From contig DEPD01000063.1 in NCBI GenBank assembly GCA_002358575.1, positions 22,765-63,496 on the forward strand: a stretch of DNA of 40,732 nt, written 5' to 3'. Made by a program: the position numbers and the translations under genes. Below the pieces are notes generated by a model. The model was not told the DNA's origin. It saw nothing but the letters and a program-made list of their open reading frames with translations, and did no database searches. Of this stretch, positions 26,387-33,907 are shown in pieces (the first letter of the stretch is position 1; each line of letters opens with the position of its first letter). This DNA comes from Lachnospiraceae bacterium UBA3401. Its GTDB lineage: Bacteria; Bacillota; Clostridia; Lachnospirales; Lachnospiraceae.

Positions 26387-27094
26387 ATGGAGTCATATCA
26401 TATTTTGATTGTCGAGGACGACAAGGAAATTCGGGAGGGGATAGAGATTTATTTGAAAAATCAGGGTTACAGTGTGACACAGGCAGCAGATGGCTTTGAA
26501 GGGCTGCAAAAGATTGAGTCGGAGGAATTTCATCTTGCAATAGTGGATATTATGATGCCGCGCATGGATGGTATTACTATGATGATGAAGGTGCGGGAAA
26601 AAGGATATGAGTTTCCTGTGATTATGCTCTCTGCAAAGTCGGAGGAAGTTGATAAGATTATGGGGTTAAATATGGGAGCGGACGACTATGTGACGAAGCC
26701 GTTTACAACAATGGAATTACTTGCGCGTGTCAATTCTCATTTGCGGCGTTACAAACGATATCTCGATGCGGTGACGGGACAGGAAAATCAGGATAGGATA
26801 CACATTATTGGCGGTTTGGAACTAAATGAAGATACTGTGGAAGTCAGTGTTGATGGCAATCTGGTGAAGCTGACGCCCATTGAGTTTAAAATTTTATTGC
26901 TGTTAATGAAAAATCCAGGCAGGGTGTTTAGCGCTGACGAAATTTATGAACGGGTGTGGAATGAGCAGGCGATTAATACCAATACAATTATGGTGCATGT
27001 CAGGAAAATTCGAGAAAAGATTGAGATTAATCCGAATGATCCGAAGTATTTAAAGGTGGTGTGGGGTGTTGGATACAAGATTGAAAAACAATAA
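26387..27094 (+). CDS. OmpR/PhoB-type response regulator
   Basis: A 235-residue regulator. The receiver domain (1-120) has the acidic pair D11-D12, phospho-acceptor D54 (VDIMMP), S82 and K104 (TKPF). The winged-helix DNA-binding domain (about 138-233) contains VKLTPIEFKILLLLMKNPGRVFS and NTIMVHVRKIREKI. AAAGGGGG precedes the ATG. The kinase gene starts inside its 3' end (29-base overlap). Confidence 0.95.
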   Translation: MESYHILIVEDDKEIREGIEIYLKNQGYSVTQAADGFEGLQKIESEEFHLAIVDIMMPRMDGITMMMKVREKGYEFPVIMLSAKSEEVDKIMGLNMGADDYVTKPFTTMELLARVNSHLRRYKRYLDAVTGQENQDRIHIIGGLELNEDTVEVSVDGNLVKLTPIEFKILLLLMKNPGRVFSADEIYERVWNEQAINTNTIMVHVRKIREKIEINPNDPKYLKVVWGVGYKIEKQ

Positions 27095-29342
27095 AAAGGC
27101 GCTGCGCACAGCAGCGATCCTTGTGATAACAGCAGCGGCTATCTTTGCATGGTTTGCGGCATCTTACAAGGATAGAGTAGACAATTATTATGCGGAGACA
27201 GGCAATGGATTTGAACAGGAGGACTTTATAGAAATATTGTTTCAGAGTAACTATGTGCTCTATCCTGAAGTGTTGGAAAAGAGCGGAAAGGATGCGCAGC
27301 TTGAAGAGTTGTATCTCACATTTTCACAGGAGCCAATAGAGAAAGTTGAACGAGATAATTATGTTGGCAATGAGGCGGAGTATATGGGAAATGGAGAACA
27401 ACTTAAAACATATATGATTGAAAAATTGAACAGGAATGTGTCAAGGGTGAACGACCATTATGTATCAAATCTTGCAATGAATTTAGATTATTGTGTCATT
27501 GATGAAACGACACAGACAATTTTGAAAAATACTGCCAGAGAGCCGGAGCTGTTAAAAGATGGGGACAATTCAATCTATACCTATTACTTGGTGCTCTATT
27601 ATGATAAAAATGGTAGGATCTCCAATATAAAAGTTGGTGGCAGCAATGTGGAACAGTTTTTAAAGAATGTGCAGCTCGTGGCAAATTCAAAGGATACTCT
27701 TTTGCTGAATGACTACGAGAAAGTGAGCCATTATGTGTTGGTAGATGAAGACAATATGGCAAATGGGAAAATGACAGTCACGCAGAAGAATCCGCAAGAT
27801 GTGGTGTTTATCTATGCTATGACTGAAGAGCAAAAAGAACAGTTTCCGTGGATACAGGTGTTCACATCTTCGTCAGAGTGGGTTATTGGTGTATACGACA
27901 GGCAATTTACGTATCGTTTACTTGGTATTGGCAATCTATATCTTACCATTCTGGGTATTATCACAATACTTTTCTTTATTATTGCGCGGTGTAAATCGCA
28001 GTTGACTGCGGATACGGCAGGCTCCCGGTTTTCGGCAGAATTGATTTTTCTGGTTTTGGGGATTCTGTCAATTGGCCTAAATACGACAGTAGTAGAGTTA
28101 GTCTATTATTTTAGTGAAGTGGTAGGAACGTCGGAAGAAGGTGTCTTTTTTATAATATTTGTCGCGATGGTCATTTTGTTTGGTGCGTGGTATTGGGGGC
28201 TTTTGAGTGTGCGAGAGTTGTTTTCAGGGTTTTTGCCATTTCTTAGAAAAAGAAGTTTGATTTATCGTTATTGGAATGAAATTAAAGGATTTTGCCGACA
28301 TATTTTAGAGAAGTGGAAGGCGGCGATGTCAATTGAAGGACTGAACAAAGATGTAATCAATCCGCTAAAACGAATTATAATATTTCAACTTATTGTTACA
28401 TCTTTGCTAAGCTGCTTCTGGTTTGTTGGGATTTTTGGATTAATATTGTACTCGTTACTGCTCTACTTGGTCTTAAAACGTTATCTTAGCAAGATACAAA
28501 CCCAGTACAACAGTTTGTTAAACGCTACAAACGCGATTGCACAAGGACGATTTGACAATAAACTTGCAGAGGATTTTGGGATCTTTGAGAGCTATAAAAA
28601 TGAACTGTATCAGATACAGAATGGTTTTGGTAAGGCAGTTGATGAGGAAGTGCGCAGTCAGCGCATGAAAACAGAGCTTATCACAAATGTTTCGCATGAC
28701 TTAAAGACACCACTTACAGCAATTATTACCTATGTAGATTTATTAAAGGAAGAAAATGTCACGCCAGAACAGCGCAAATCCTATCTGAACACATTAGAAC
28801 GCAAGTCGCTGCGATTAAAAGTATTGATTGAAGATCTGTTTGAAATTAGCAAAGCGAGCAGCGGCAATGTGCGGTTAGAATTAGTTGCGGTAGATATCTG
28901 TAATCTGATGCGTCAGGTGTATCTCGAACACGAAGATCAAATGATAAAAAATGGCCTTGATATGCGATTTGACCTTCCTGAGGAGAAGATTATTTTGCAG
29001 CTTGACAGTCAGAAAACATACCGGATTTTTGAAAATTTGTACATTAATGTGATGAAATATGCCCTGCCGAACACCCGTGTCTATGTGTTGGCAAGAGTGA
29101 TTATTATTAAGGAGGGACAGCGCACAATCCATATTGAGATGAAAAATATTTCGGCGCAGGAGTTGACCGTCACGCCGACAGATTTGACAGAGCGCTTTGT
29201 GCGCGGTGACGTATCGCGCAACACGGAAGGAAGCGGACTTGGGCTTGCAATTGCCAAGAGTTTTTCTGAGTTGCAAGGCGGCAGGTTCTACGTTGAAATT
29301 GACGGCGATTTGTTTAAGGCAGTGTTGGAGTGGGATACATAA
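27066..29342 (+). CDS. Large multi-TM sensor histidine kinase
   Basis: A 758-residue kinase, partner of the preceding regulator. TM1 (about 14-33) is followed by an extracytoplasmic domain of about 250 residues, then TMs near 287-307, 324-343 and 359-381, a cytosolic stretch and two more hydrophobic segments (435-470). Then a HAMP-like linker, HisKA with SHDLKTPLT (phospho-His 544) and HATPase with FENLYINVMKYA and GSGLGLAIAKS (722-732). The start is GTG 27066 with AAGGTGG before it. The layout, with a TM block between sensor and HAMP, is unlike simple two-TM kinases. The signal is unknown. The OPT transporter downstream is separated by a terminator. Confidence 0.93.
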   Translation: MLDTRLKNNKKALRTAAILVITAAAIFAWFAASYKDRVDNYYAETGNGFEQEDFIEILFQSNYVLYPEVLEKSGKDAQLEELYLTFSQEPIEKVERDNYVGNEAEYMGNGEQLKTYMIEKLNRNVSRVNDHYVSNLAMNLDYCVIDETTQTILKNTAREPELLKDGDNSIYTYYLVLYYDKNGRISNIKVGGSNVEQFLKNVQLVANSKDTLLLNDYEKVSHYVLVDEDNMANGKMTVTQKNPQDVVFIYAMTEEQKEQFPWIQVFTSSSEWVIGVYDRQFTYRLLGIGNLYLTILGIITILFFIIARCKSQLTADTAGSRFSAELIFLVLGILSIGLNTTVVELVYYFSEVVGTSEEGVFFIIFVAMVILFGAWYWGLLSVRELFSGFLPFLRKRSLIYRYWNEIKGFCRHILEKWKAAMSIEGLNKDVINPLKRIIIFQLIVTSLLSCFWFVGIFGLILYSLLLYLVLKRYLSKIQTQYNSLLNATNAIAQGRFDNKLAEDFGIFESYKNELYQIQNGFGKAVDEEVRSQRMKTELITNVSHDLKTPLTAIITYVDLLKEENVTPEQRKSYLNTLERKSLRLKVLIEDLFEISKASSGNVRLELVAVDICNLMRQVYLEHEDQMIKNGLDMRFDLPEEKIILQLDSQKTYRIFENLYINVMKYALPNTRVYVLARVIIIKEGQRTIHIEMKNISAQELTVTPTDLTERFVRGDVSRNTEGSGLGLAIAKSFSELQGGRFYVEIDGDLFKAVLEWDT

Positions 29343-29380
29343 TCTCTTGCCATATTGTCAAGTCTATATATAAGAATGAG

Positions 29381-29430
29381 AAAAGCTTAGCGATATTTAA
29401 TACAAAATAAAATATTGCTAAGCTTTTTTA
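29381..29430 (+). terminator. Intrinsic terminator after the two-component system
   Basis: AAAGCTTAGCGATATTT and AAATATTGCTAAGCTTT form a stem of about 16 bp with one G-T pair, followed by TTT. It lies 40 bases after the kinase stop. The A-run on the other side would also allow minus-strand termination. Confidence 0.85.
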
Positions 29431-29503
29431 TACGCACAGACGCGGAAAGGAAATATATTAGCAAAGACATTATTTATATAAGTTGAAAAAAGGAGCAGGG
29501 AAA

Positions 29504-31423
29504 ATGGATATCGAGAAGGAGCACGACAGCAACAAAAAAGAATTAGAGTTTCAATCTTATGTTCCAGCAGAGCAAACACCTCCAGAATTGACTGTGACAT
29601 CGGTGATGATAGGAGTTTTGCTCGCAGTGGTATTTGGCGCCGCCAACGCTTACCTTGGATTACGTGTGGGAATGACTGTATCCGCATCCATTCCGGCGGC
29701 GGTTGTCTCAATGGGAGTGTTGCGGATTGTGCTGCGCAGAAAATCTATTTTGGAGAGCAATATGGTACAAACCATTGGCTCAGCGGGAGAATCTCTCGCC
29801 GCGGGAGCAATTTTTACAATGCCAGTGTTTTTTCTGTGGGCAAAGGAGGGTGTCAGCAGCCGTCCAGGAATGCTTTCTATCTCATTGACAGCACTTTTAG
29901 GGGGACTTCTCGGTGTTTTGTTTATGGTTCCGCTGCGAAATGCACTGATTGTCAAGGAGCATGGCGCACTTCCATATCCTGAAGGAACGGCGTGTGCAGA
30001 AGTATTGCTTGCTGGGGAAAAAGGGGGTACTTCAGCACGCGCTGTCTTTGCTGGAATGGGGATTGCAGCTTTGATAAAATTTGTTGTGGACGGTTTGAAA
30101 GTGGTGCCAAGTACAATTACAATGCGGGTTCAAACGCTTAGGACAGAGTTTTCTACAGAAATTTATCCAGCGCTTGTCGGGGTGGGGTATATCTGTGGAG
30201 CAAAAATTTCTTCCTATCTCTTTGCGGGTGGTATTTTAGGATGGTTTGTATTGATACCTGCGATTATAGCGTTTGGCGGGGAGACAATTCTCTATCCCGG
30301 AACAGAACCAATTACACAAATGTTTATAAAAGGTGGGGCGAATGCTATTTGGAGCAATTACATTCGATATATTGGAGCAGGAGCTGTCGCGGCAGGCGGT
30401 ATTATCAGTCTTGTGAAGTCACTTCCGCTGATTGTAATGACTTTTCGTGAGGCTATAAAAGGACTTTATGGCAGCAACGCAGATAACAATGCGAAAACAA
30501 AACGAACCGCTCTCGACTTGAACATGAAAATTGTACTTGGTGCAATTGTTTTGATTATTTTGGCAATTGCAATATTCCCAGATATTCCAGTTTCTTTTTT
30601 AGGTGCGATTTTGATTGCCGTGTTTGGTTTTTTCTTTTCCGCGGTCTCCTCAAGAATGGTGGGACTTGTGGGCGGCAGCAATAATCCAGTGTCTGGCATG
30701 GCGATTGCAACACTTTTGTTTGCGACAATGGTACTAAAATCTACAGGAGATAGCGGCGCTCATGGCATGACAGGCGCGATAGCAATTGGATCTGTCATCT
30801 GTATTATCGCGGCAATGTCCGGCGATACATCGCAGGATTTAAAGACAGGGTATATCTTGGGTGCAACACCACGGCGACAGCAGCTTGGCGAGCTGATTGG
30901 CGCTGCGGTCTCTGCGGTTACAATTGGCGGGGTGATGCTTCTTCTCGATTCGGCTTGGGGTTTTGGTTCTGCGGAACTTTCTGCGCCACAGGCCACTTTG
31001 ATGAAAATGATTGTGGAGGGCGTGATGGATGGAAATCTTCCGTGGACGCTCGTGTGGATTGGAGTGTTTATTGCGGTTGTCATTGAAATCTTTGGTATTC
31101 CAGTGCTTCCAGTGGCAATTGGATTGTATCTGCCACTAAAACTTTCGGTGCCGATTATGGCGGGTGGTTTGGTGCGCTATGCGGTGTCCAGAAGGGCGGT
31201 CAACACAGATATGGATAGTGAGGCTGGAAGTGGCATCTTGTTTTGTTCTGGATTAATTGCAGGTGAAGGACTTGTGGGAATATTGCTTGCGGTGCTTGCA
31301 GTTGTCGGTGTGGCGGATAGAATTGATTTGTCTGCAGTGATGGATACAGGCATTGTGGGTGGACTTGTGGTGTTTGCAGCTACGGTGTTTGCAGTTGTGC
31401 GGTATGCAGTATTGAGGAAATAA
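29504..31423 (+). CDS. OPT-family oligopeptide transporter
   Basis: A 639-residue membrane protein with about 14-16 hydrophobic helices. The start VPAEQTPPELTVTSVMIGVLL and NAYLGLRVGMTVSASIPAAV are signature OPT sequences; HGALPYPEGTACAEVL and GDTSQDLKTGYILGATPRRQQ are further family blocks. It should import peptides or metal chelates by proton symport. ATG 29504 follows AAGGAG at eight bases; TTG 29483 upstream in frame is less likely. Confidence 0.93.
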   Translation: MDIEKEHDSNKKELEFQSYVPAEQTPPELTVTSVMIGVLLAVVFGAANAYLGLRVGMTVSASIPAAVVSMGVLRIVLRRKSILESNMVQTIGSAGESLAAGAIFTMPVFFLWAKEGVSSRPGMLSISLTALLGGLLGVLFMVPLRNALIVKEHGALPYPEGTACAEVLLAGEKGGTSARAVFAGMGIAALIKFVVDGLKVVPSTITMRVQTLRTEFSTEIYPALVGVGYICGAKISSYLFAGGILGWFVLIPAIIAFGGETILYPGTEPITQMFIKGGANAIWSNYIRYIGAGAVAAGGIISLVKSLPLIVMTFREAIKGLYGSNADNNAKTKRTALDLNMKIVLGAIVLIILAIAIFPDIPVSFLGAILIAVFGFFFSAVSSRMVGLVGGSNNPVSGMAIATLLFATMVLKSTGDSGAHGMTGAIAIGSVICIIAAMSGDTSQDLKTGYILGATPRRQQLGELIGAAVSAVTIGGVMLLLDSAWGFGSAELSAPQATLMKMIVEGVMDGNLPWTLVWIGVFIAVVIEIFGIPVLPVAIGLYLPLKLSVPIMAGGLVRYAVSRRAVNTDMDSEAGSGILFCSGLIAGEGLVGILLAVLAVVGVADRIDLSAVMDTGIVGGLVVFAATVFAVVRYAVLRK

Positions 31424-31465
31424 AATAATAGATATAGTAAGAAGAAAAAACAATATGCACAAAAA

Positions 31466-31792
31466 ATGGAGAAAGTGACAGAAAAGTGGAAAGAACAGTA
31501 TCTAGGTGCGATGGGACGCTGGTATGATAACTGGGAAGCCATTACAACGATTTTTAAGTTTTCAAAATATACAAGGACTGCATTTTATACCACAAACGTA
31601 ATTAAGTCGTTGAATTCATCTTACCGTCGTTTAAATAGACAGCGGAGCGTATTCTCAAGTCCCCAGACTTTGATGAAATCCCTTTATCTGGCAACTTTTG
31701 AGGTGGTAAAGAAATGCACAGTTTCCATTTGTAATTGGGGAAAAGTCTATGGAGAGATGTCCATCATGTATGAAGGGAGACTACCCAAGTAA
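31466..31792 (+). pseudogene. IS256-family (mutator-type) transposase, C-terminal remnant
   Basis: Only the last ~108 residues of a mutator-type transposase remain (full length is about 400). Diagnostic are FYTTNVIKSLNSSYRRLNRQRSVF, LYLATFEVVKK and NWGKVYGEMSIMYEGR, matching the family's YTTNAIESLN...R.FP and LYLA end. The reading frame begins 42 bases after the OPT stop with no preceding catalytic DDE region, so the element is truncated and dead. It marks the left edge of the AT-rich island that holds the RiPP-like locus. Confidence 0.85.
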
Positions 31793-31803
31793 GCCAGTAC
31801 AAG

Positions 31804-31838
31804 CATAGGTGTACACCTATGTCAAGGTATACATCTAT
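31804..31838. promoter_or_regulatory. Tandem palindromes before small DNA-binding-like gene
   Basis: CATAGGTGTACACCTATG (31804-31821) is a perfect 18-bp palindrome. A degenerate copy, AGGTATACATCTAT, follows at 31825-31838, 18 bases in phase. They end 15 bases before the start codon at 31854, as expected for an autoregulatory operator. A relic of the IS256 end is the alternative. Confidence 0.55.
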
Positions 31839-31853
31839 AGAAAAGGGGTGGAT

Positions 31854-32051
31854 ATGTTTTATGGTGGAAAATATGATGCCCAGAATAGATATGATGAATC
31901 AAACACTACCCAGGTGAAACTGAACTATAAAACTGACAAGGACATCCTTGCATGGATCCAAAAACAGAAATACAGCCGTTTCATTTCTGTACAGGGAGCA
32001 ATAAAGGCACTCATTCTAGAAGACATAACACGCAACGGGGAGGATTTCTGA
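31854..32051 (+). CDS. Small ribbon-helix-helix-like protein
   Basis: A 65-residue protein. TQVKLNYKTDKDILAWIQKQ followed by SVQGAIKALILEDI fits the strand-helix-helix plan of RHH proteins seen on mobile elements of Firmicutes. ATG 31854 follows AGGGGTGG; the longer frame from 31809 runs through the tandem palindrome and has no ribosome site. The adjacent operator-like palindromes suggest autorepression. No toxin partner is visible next to it. Confidence 0.7.
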   Translation: MFYGGKYDAQNRYDESNTTQVKLNYKTDKDILAWIQKQKYSRFISVQGAIKALILEDITRNGEDF

Positions 32052-32069
32052 AAAATTTCTTAATATGGG

Positions 32070-32099
32070 TTGACAGAAAAAAACAAACGTTTGCATAGT
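32070..32099 (+). promoter_or_regulatory. Orphan promoter with palindromic spacer
   Basis: TTGACA (32070-32075) and CATAGT (32094-32099), spacer 18. The spacer ends in the perfect palindrome CAAACGTTTG (32084-32093), as in a repressor-controlled promoter. No plus-strand gene follows; a terminator hairpin lies about 100 bases downstream. Confidence 0.45.
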
Positions 32100-32197
32100 A
32101 AAAAGCAGGTGAACTAAAAACATCTATCCTTTATAATAACTTATCATAGAAGATCTTAATTTACAGAAATTATTTTACACACTCAAATAAAAAGTCT

Positions 32198-32241
32198 AAA
32201 TTGAGTAGGGAAGATTCTTCTTTCCCTACTCAATTTATTTT
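32198..32241. terminator. Terminator-like hairpin, dispersed repeat copy C
   Basis: AAATTGAGTAGGGAA (32198-32212) pairs perfectly with TTCCCTACTCAATTT (32222-32236), loop of nine. On the plus strand ATTTTTG follows. On the minus strand it lies just after the radical SAM gene, closing the cluster. The core GAGTAGGGAAGA is shared with the repeats at 18982 and about 35578. Confidence 0.75.
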
Positions 32242-32262
32242 TGTGTTATTCATAGTATTGGG

Positions 32263-33615
32263 TTAGCCCCAAAGTTGTTTTTTATCATTTGATGTTAGTT
32301 CAAGATATACATGAATTAAATCATTATACATTGAGCGAATAAATTTACAACTTTTTTCCGTAGATTTTTGAGTACTGCCTGCATTTACAAGATTCTCATT
32401 GGGACATCCTCCTGCACACAAATTTTTAACCCAACATTTTTTACATTCTTCGTGCTTATCTATGTCTATTTCTTCTAAAAATGATTTGTTGTTCATTTCT
32501 GTGTCTCTTAAAACATTTGCCATAACATATTCTTTGTTCGCTACAAACCTATGGCAAGGGAAGATATCACCATTAATATCGACAGCAATGTTACTACTCC
32601 CTACACCACATGGTATATTTCTTTCTATGCCACTCTTATGTATTTTATATAATCCTGACATAAGGATTCTTAGCTTTTTAGCTGTTTTAAAGTCTCCATC
32701 TTTTACCAACTTCAGAAAGTATTCTGCTAATTTAGTGTTTTCCTTTATTAGTTTTTCATAGTCTTCATCAGACAATAAATTTTGTGCTGGTGCCATTGGA
32801 ATACTATTAAGATTCATTTCATTAAGTGATCTGAAATTATCAATTAAATTCAGATTTGTTGCAGTTAGGGTTGCTCTGCCAGATACAAGACCGTCATTTC
32901 TCATACTTCTTGTATTTGTTTCCATAACATCAAAACTGCCTTTTCCACTTGCGTAACAGCGATTACAATTATGAACTTCCTTTTTTCCATCTATACTAAT
33001 CTGAACTGTAAACTGGTTTTTACGGAAGAATTCCTCCACCTCTTCATTCCAGATTGTTCCATTTGTTGTAATAGTGTACCTGAAATGAAGTTCCTGCTTC
33101 TTTTCATATTCTTCACAATAAGCTACAACATCCTGAATTAGTTGGAAGTTCATCATTGGCTCACCGCCCAAAAAGCATACCAGCAGATTTTTGTTTTTAG
33201 TATTGGCAATAAGAAAATCAATTGATTTTTTGGCAATATCCAGAGACATTTTTCCTCTATCTTGATATTCGCCACCTTCTCCATAACAATATGTACATCG
33301 CAGGTTACACTCTTGAATAATCATTAATGTAACTCCCATAGGAGACACTGCTGTTTCTTCTATTTTATTTGAAATAGACTTTTTTTCATCTACCAATAGA
33401 CCAGATTGCTTCATATTATTGAATAATTCGTCTGTTTCATCGACAGTCATAACTGATGAAAGATATCTATATGCCTGCTCATTTTCCAGTCCTTCTAGCT
33501 TTAACATATTTTTTGATTTTTTATCAAGTCTGAATAATGAATTATTATTTATTAAAAATAGGTATTCATTTCCTTTCTTATCTGTAAACATTCTATGTGC
33601 ATTAAACTTAATCAT
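32263..33615 (-). CDS. Radical SAM/SPASM peptide maturase
   Basis: A 450-residue radical SAM enzyme, expected to modify the adjacent Cys-rich peptide. Residues 1-80 look like a PqqD/RRE-type peptide-binding region. The [4Fe-4S]-SAM motif is CNLRCTYC (C103, C107, C110), with GGEP at 150-153. The SPASM domain has its seven cysteines, C336, C354, C391, C394, C400, C404 and C423, in the canonical spacing (CxxCx5Cx3C near 391-404), so two auxiliary clusters are likely. Sactipeptide, ranthipeptide and cyclophane maturases share this plan. It resembles the clostridial Cys-rich-peptide maturase type (CcpM) I recall, without certainty. AGGTGG precedes the ATG. The precursor lies 63 bases upstream. Confidence 0.92.
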   Translation of the reverse strand: MIKFNAHRMFTDKKGNEYLFLINNNSLFRLDKKSKNMLKLEGLENEQAYRYLSSVMTVDETDELFNNMKQSGLLVDEKKSISNKIEETAVSPMGVTLMIIQECNLRCTYCYGEGGEYQDRGKMSLDIAKKSIDFLIANTKNKNLLVCFLGGEPMMNFQLIQDVVAYCEEYEKKQELHFRYTITTNGTIWNEEVEEFFRKNQFTVQISIDGKKEVHNCNRCYASGKGSFDVMETNTRSMRNDGLVSGRATLTATNLNLIDNFRSLNEMNLNSIPMAPAQNLLSDEDYEKLIKENTKLAEYFLKLVKDGDFKTAKKLRILMSGLYKIHKSGIERNIPCGVGSSNIAVDINGDIFPCHRFVANKEYVMANVLRDTEMNNKSFLEEIDIDKHEECKKCWVKNLCAGGCPNENLVNAGSTQKSTEKSCKFIRSMYNDLIHVYLELTSNDKKQLWG

Positions 33616-33636
33616 ACAATTCCACCTCGAATAGTT

Positions 33637-33668
33637 GGGCAGAATCCCGTAATCATGAAATCCTGCCC
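33637..33668 (-). promoter_or_regulatory. Stem-loop between precursor and maturase genes
   Basis: On the minus strand GGGCAGGAT pairs with ATTCTGCCC over 9 bp (one G-T), with a 14-base loop. It lies 10 bases after the precursor stop and about 20 before the maturase start. There is no U-run. It could stabilise the precursor mRNA or attenuate read-through. Confidence 0.55.
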
Positions 33669-33678
33669 GTCCACTTTT

Positions 33679-33816
33679 TTAGCCTATAAAGTCATCAGCC
33701 ATTCCGTCACACCAGATACATCCAAGATCCGCACAGGTATCAGATTCATCACACCACATGCAAGGTCCTTTCTGCTCGATTGTGTTTTCTGCCTTCTCAT
33801 TAATCTGAATAAACAT
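33679..33816 (-). CDS. Cys/Trp/Asp-rich 45-residue peptide, probable RiPP precursor
   Basis: A small gene with an excellent ribosome site (AAAGGAGG, eight bases before ATG 33816). The product starts MFIQINEKAENTIEQKG, a plausible leader, and continues with a 28-residue Cys-rich core: C19, C22, C28, C33, C36. The core holds two C-x-W-C-D blocks, CMWCDESD (19-26) and CIWCDGMADD (33-42), joined by TCADLG, and ends FIG. There is no signal peptide or GG cleavage site. It lies directly before the radical SAM/SPASM gene and after an ABC exporter gene on the same strand, the classic RiPP arrangement. Cysteines in CX3D spacing (19-23, 22-26, 33-37) would suit ranthipeptide thioethers; the WCD triads would suit Trp cyclophanes. 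Both are inferences. Confidence 0.82.
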   Translation of the reverse strand: MFIQINEKAENTIEQKGPCMWCDESDTCADLGCIWCDGMADDFIG

Positions 33817-33855
33817 ATGTAGTCCTCCTTTAATTTTTTGTTACAGATATAAGTC

Positions 33856-33888
33856 ATCTGTTAAAATAATTCTACAATTTTAACAGAT
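33856..33888. promoter_or_regulatory. Perfect 12-bp inverted repeat upstream of precursor
   Basis: ATCTGTTAAAAT (33856-33867) and ATTTTAACAGAT (33877-33888) are exact complements around nine bases. A third half-site, ACAGAT, lies at 33844-33849 and could pair alternatively with ATCTGT at 33856-33861. It stands between the ABC exporter stop and the precursor start. It may be an operator, or a pair of competing RNA hairpins that set precursor expression. No U-run follows on the minus strand. Confidence 0.6.
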
Positions 33889-33907
33889 ATAATAATAGTG
33901 ATTTGTC

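Noticed and set aside
33595..33822. 75-residue plus-strand frame opposite the Cys-rich peptide gene
   Set aside because: It is the shadow of the minus-strand peptide gene and starts inside the rSAM gene without a ribosome site.
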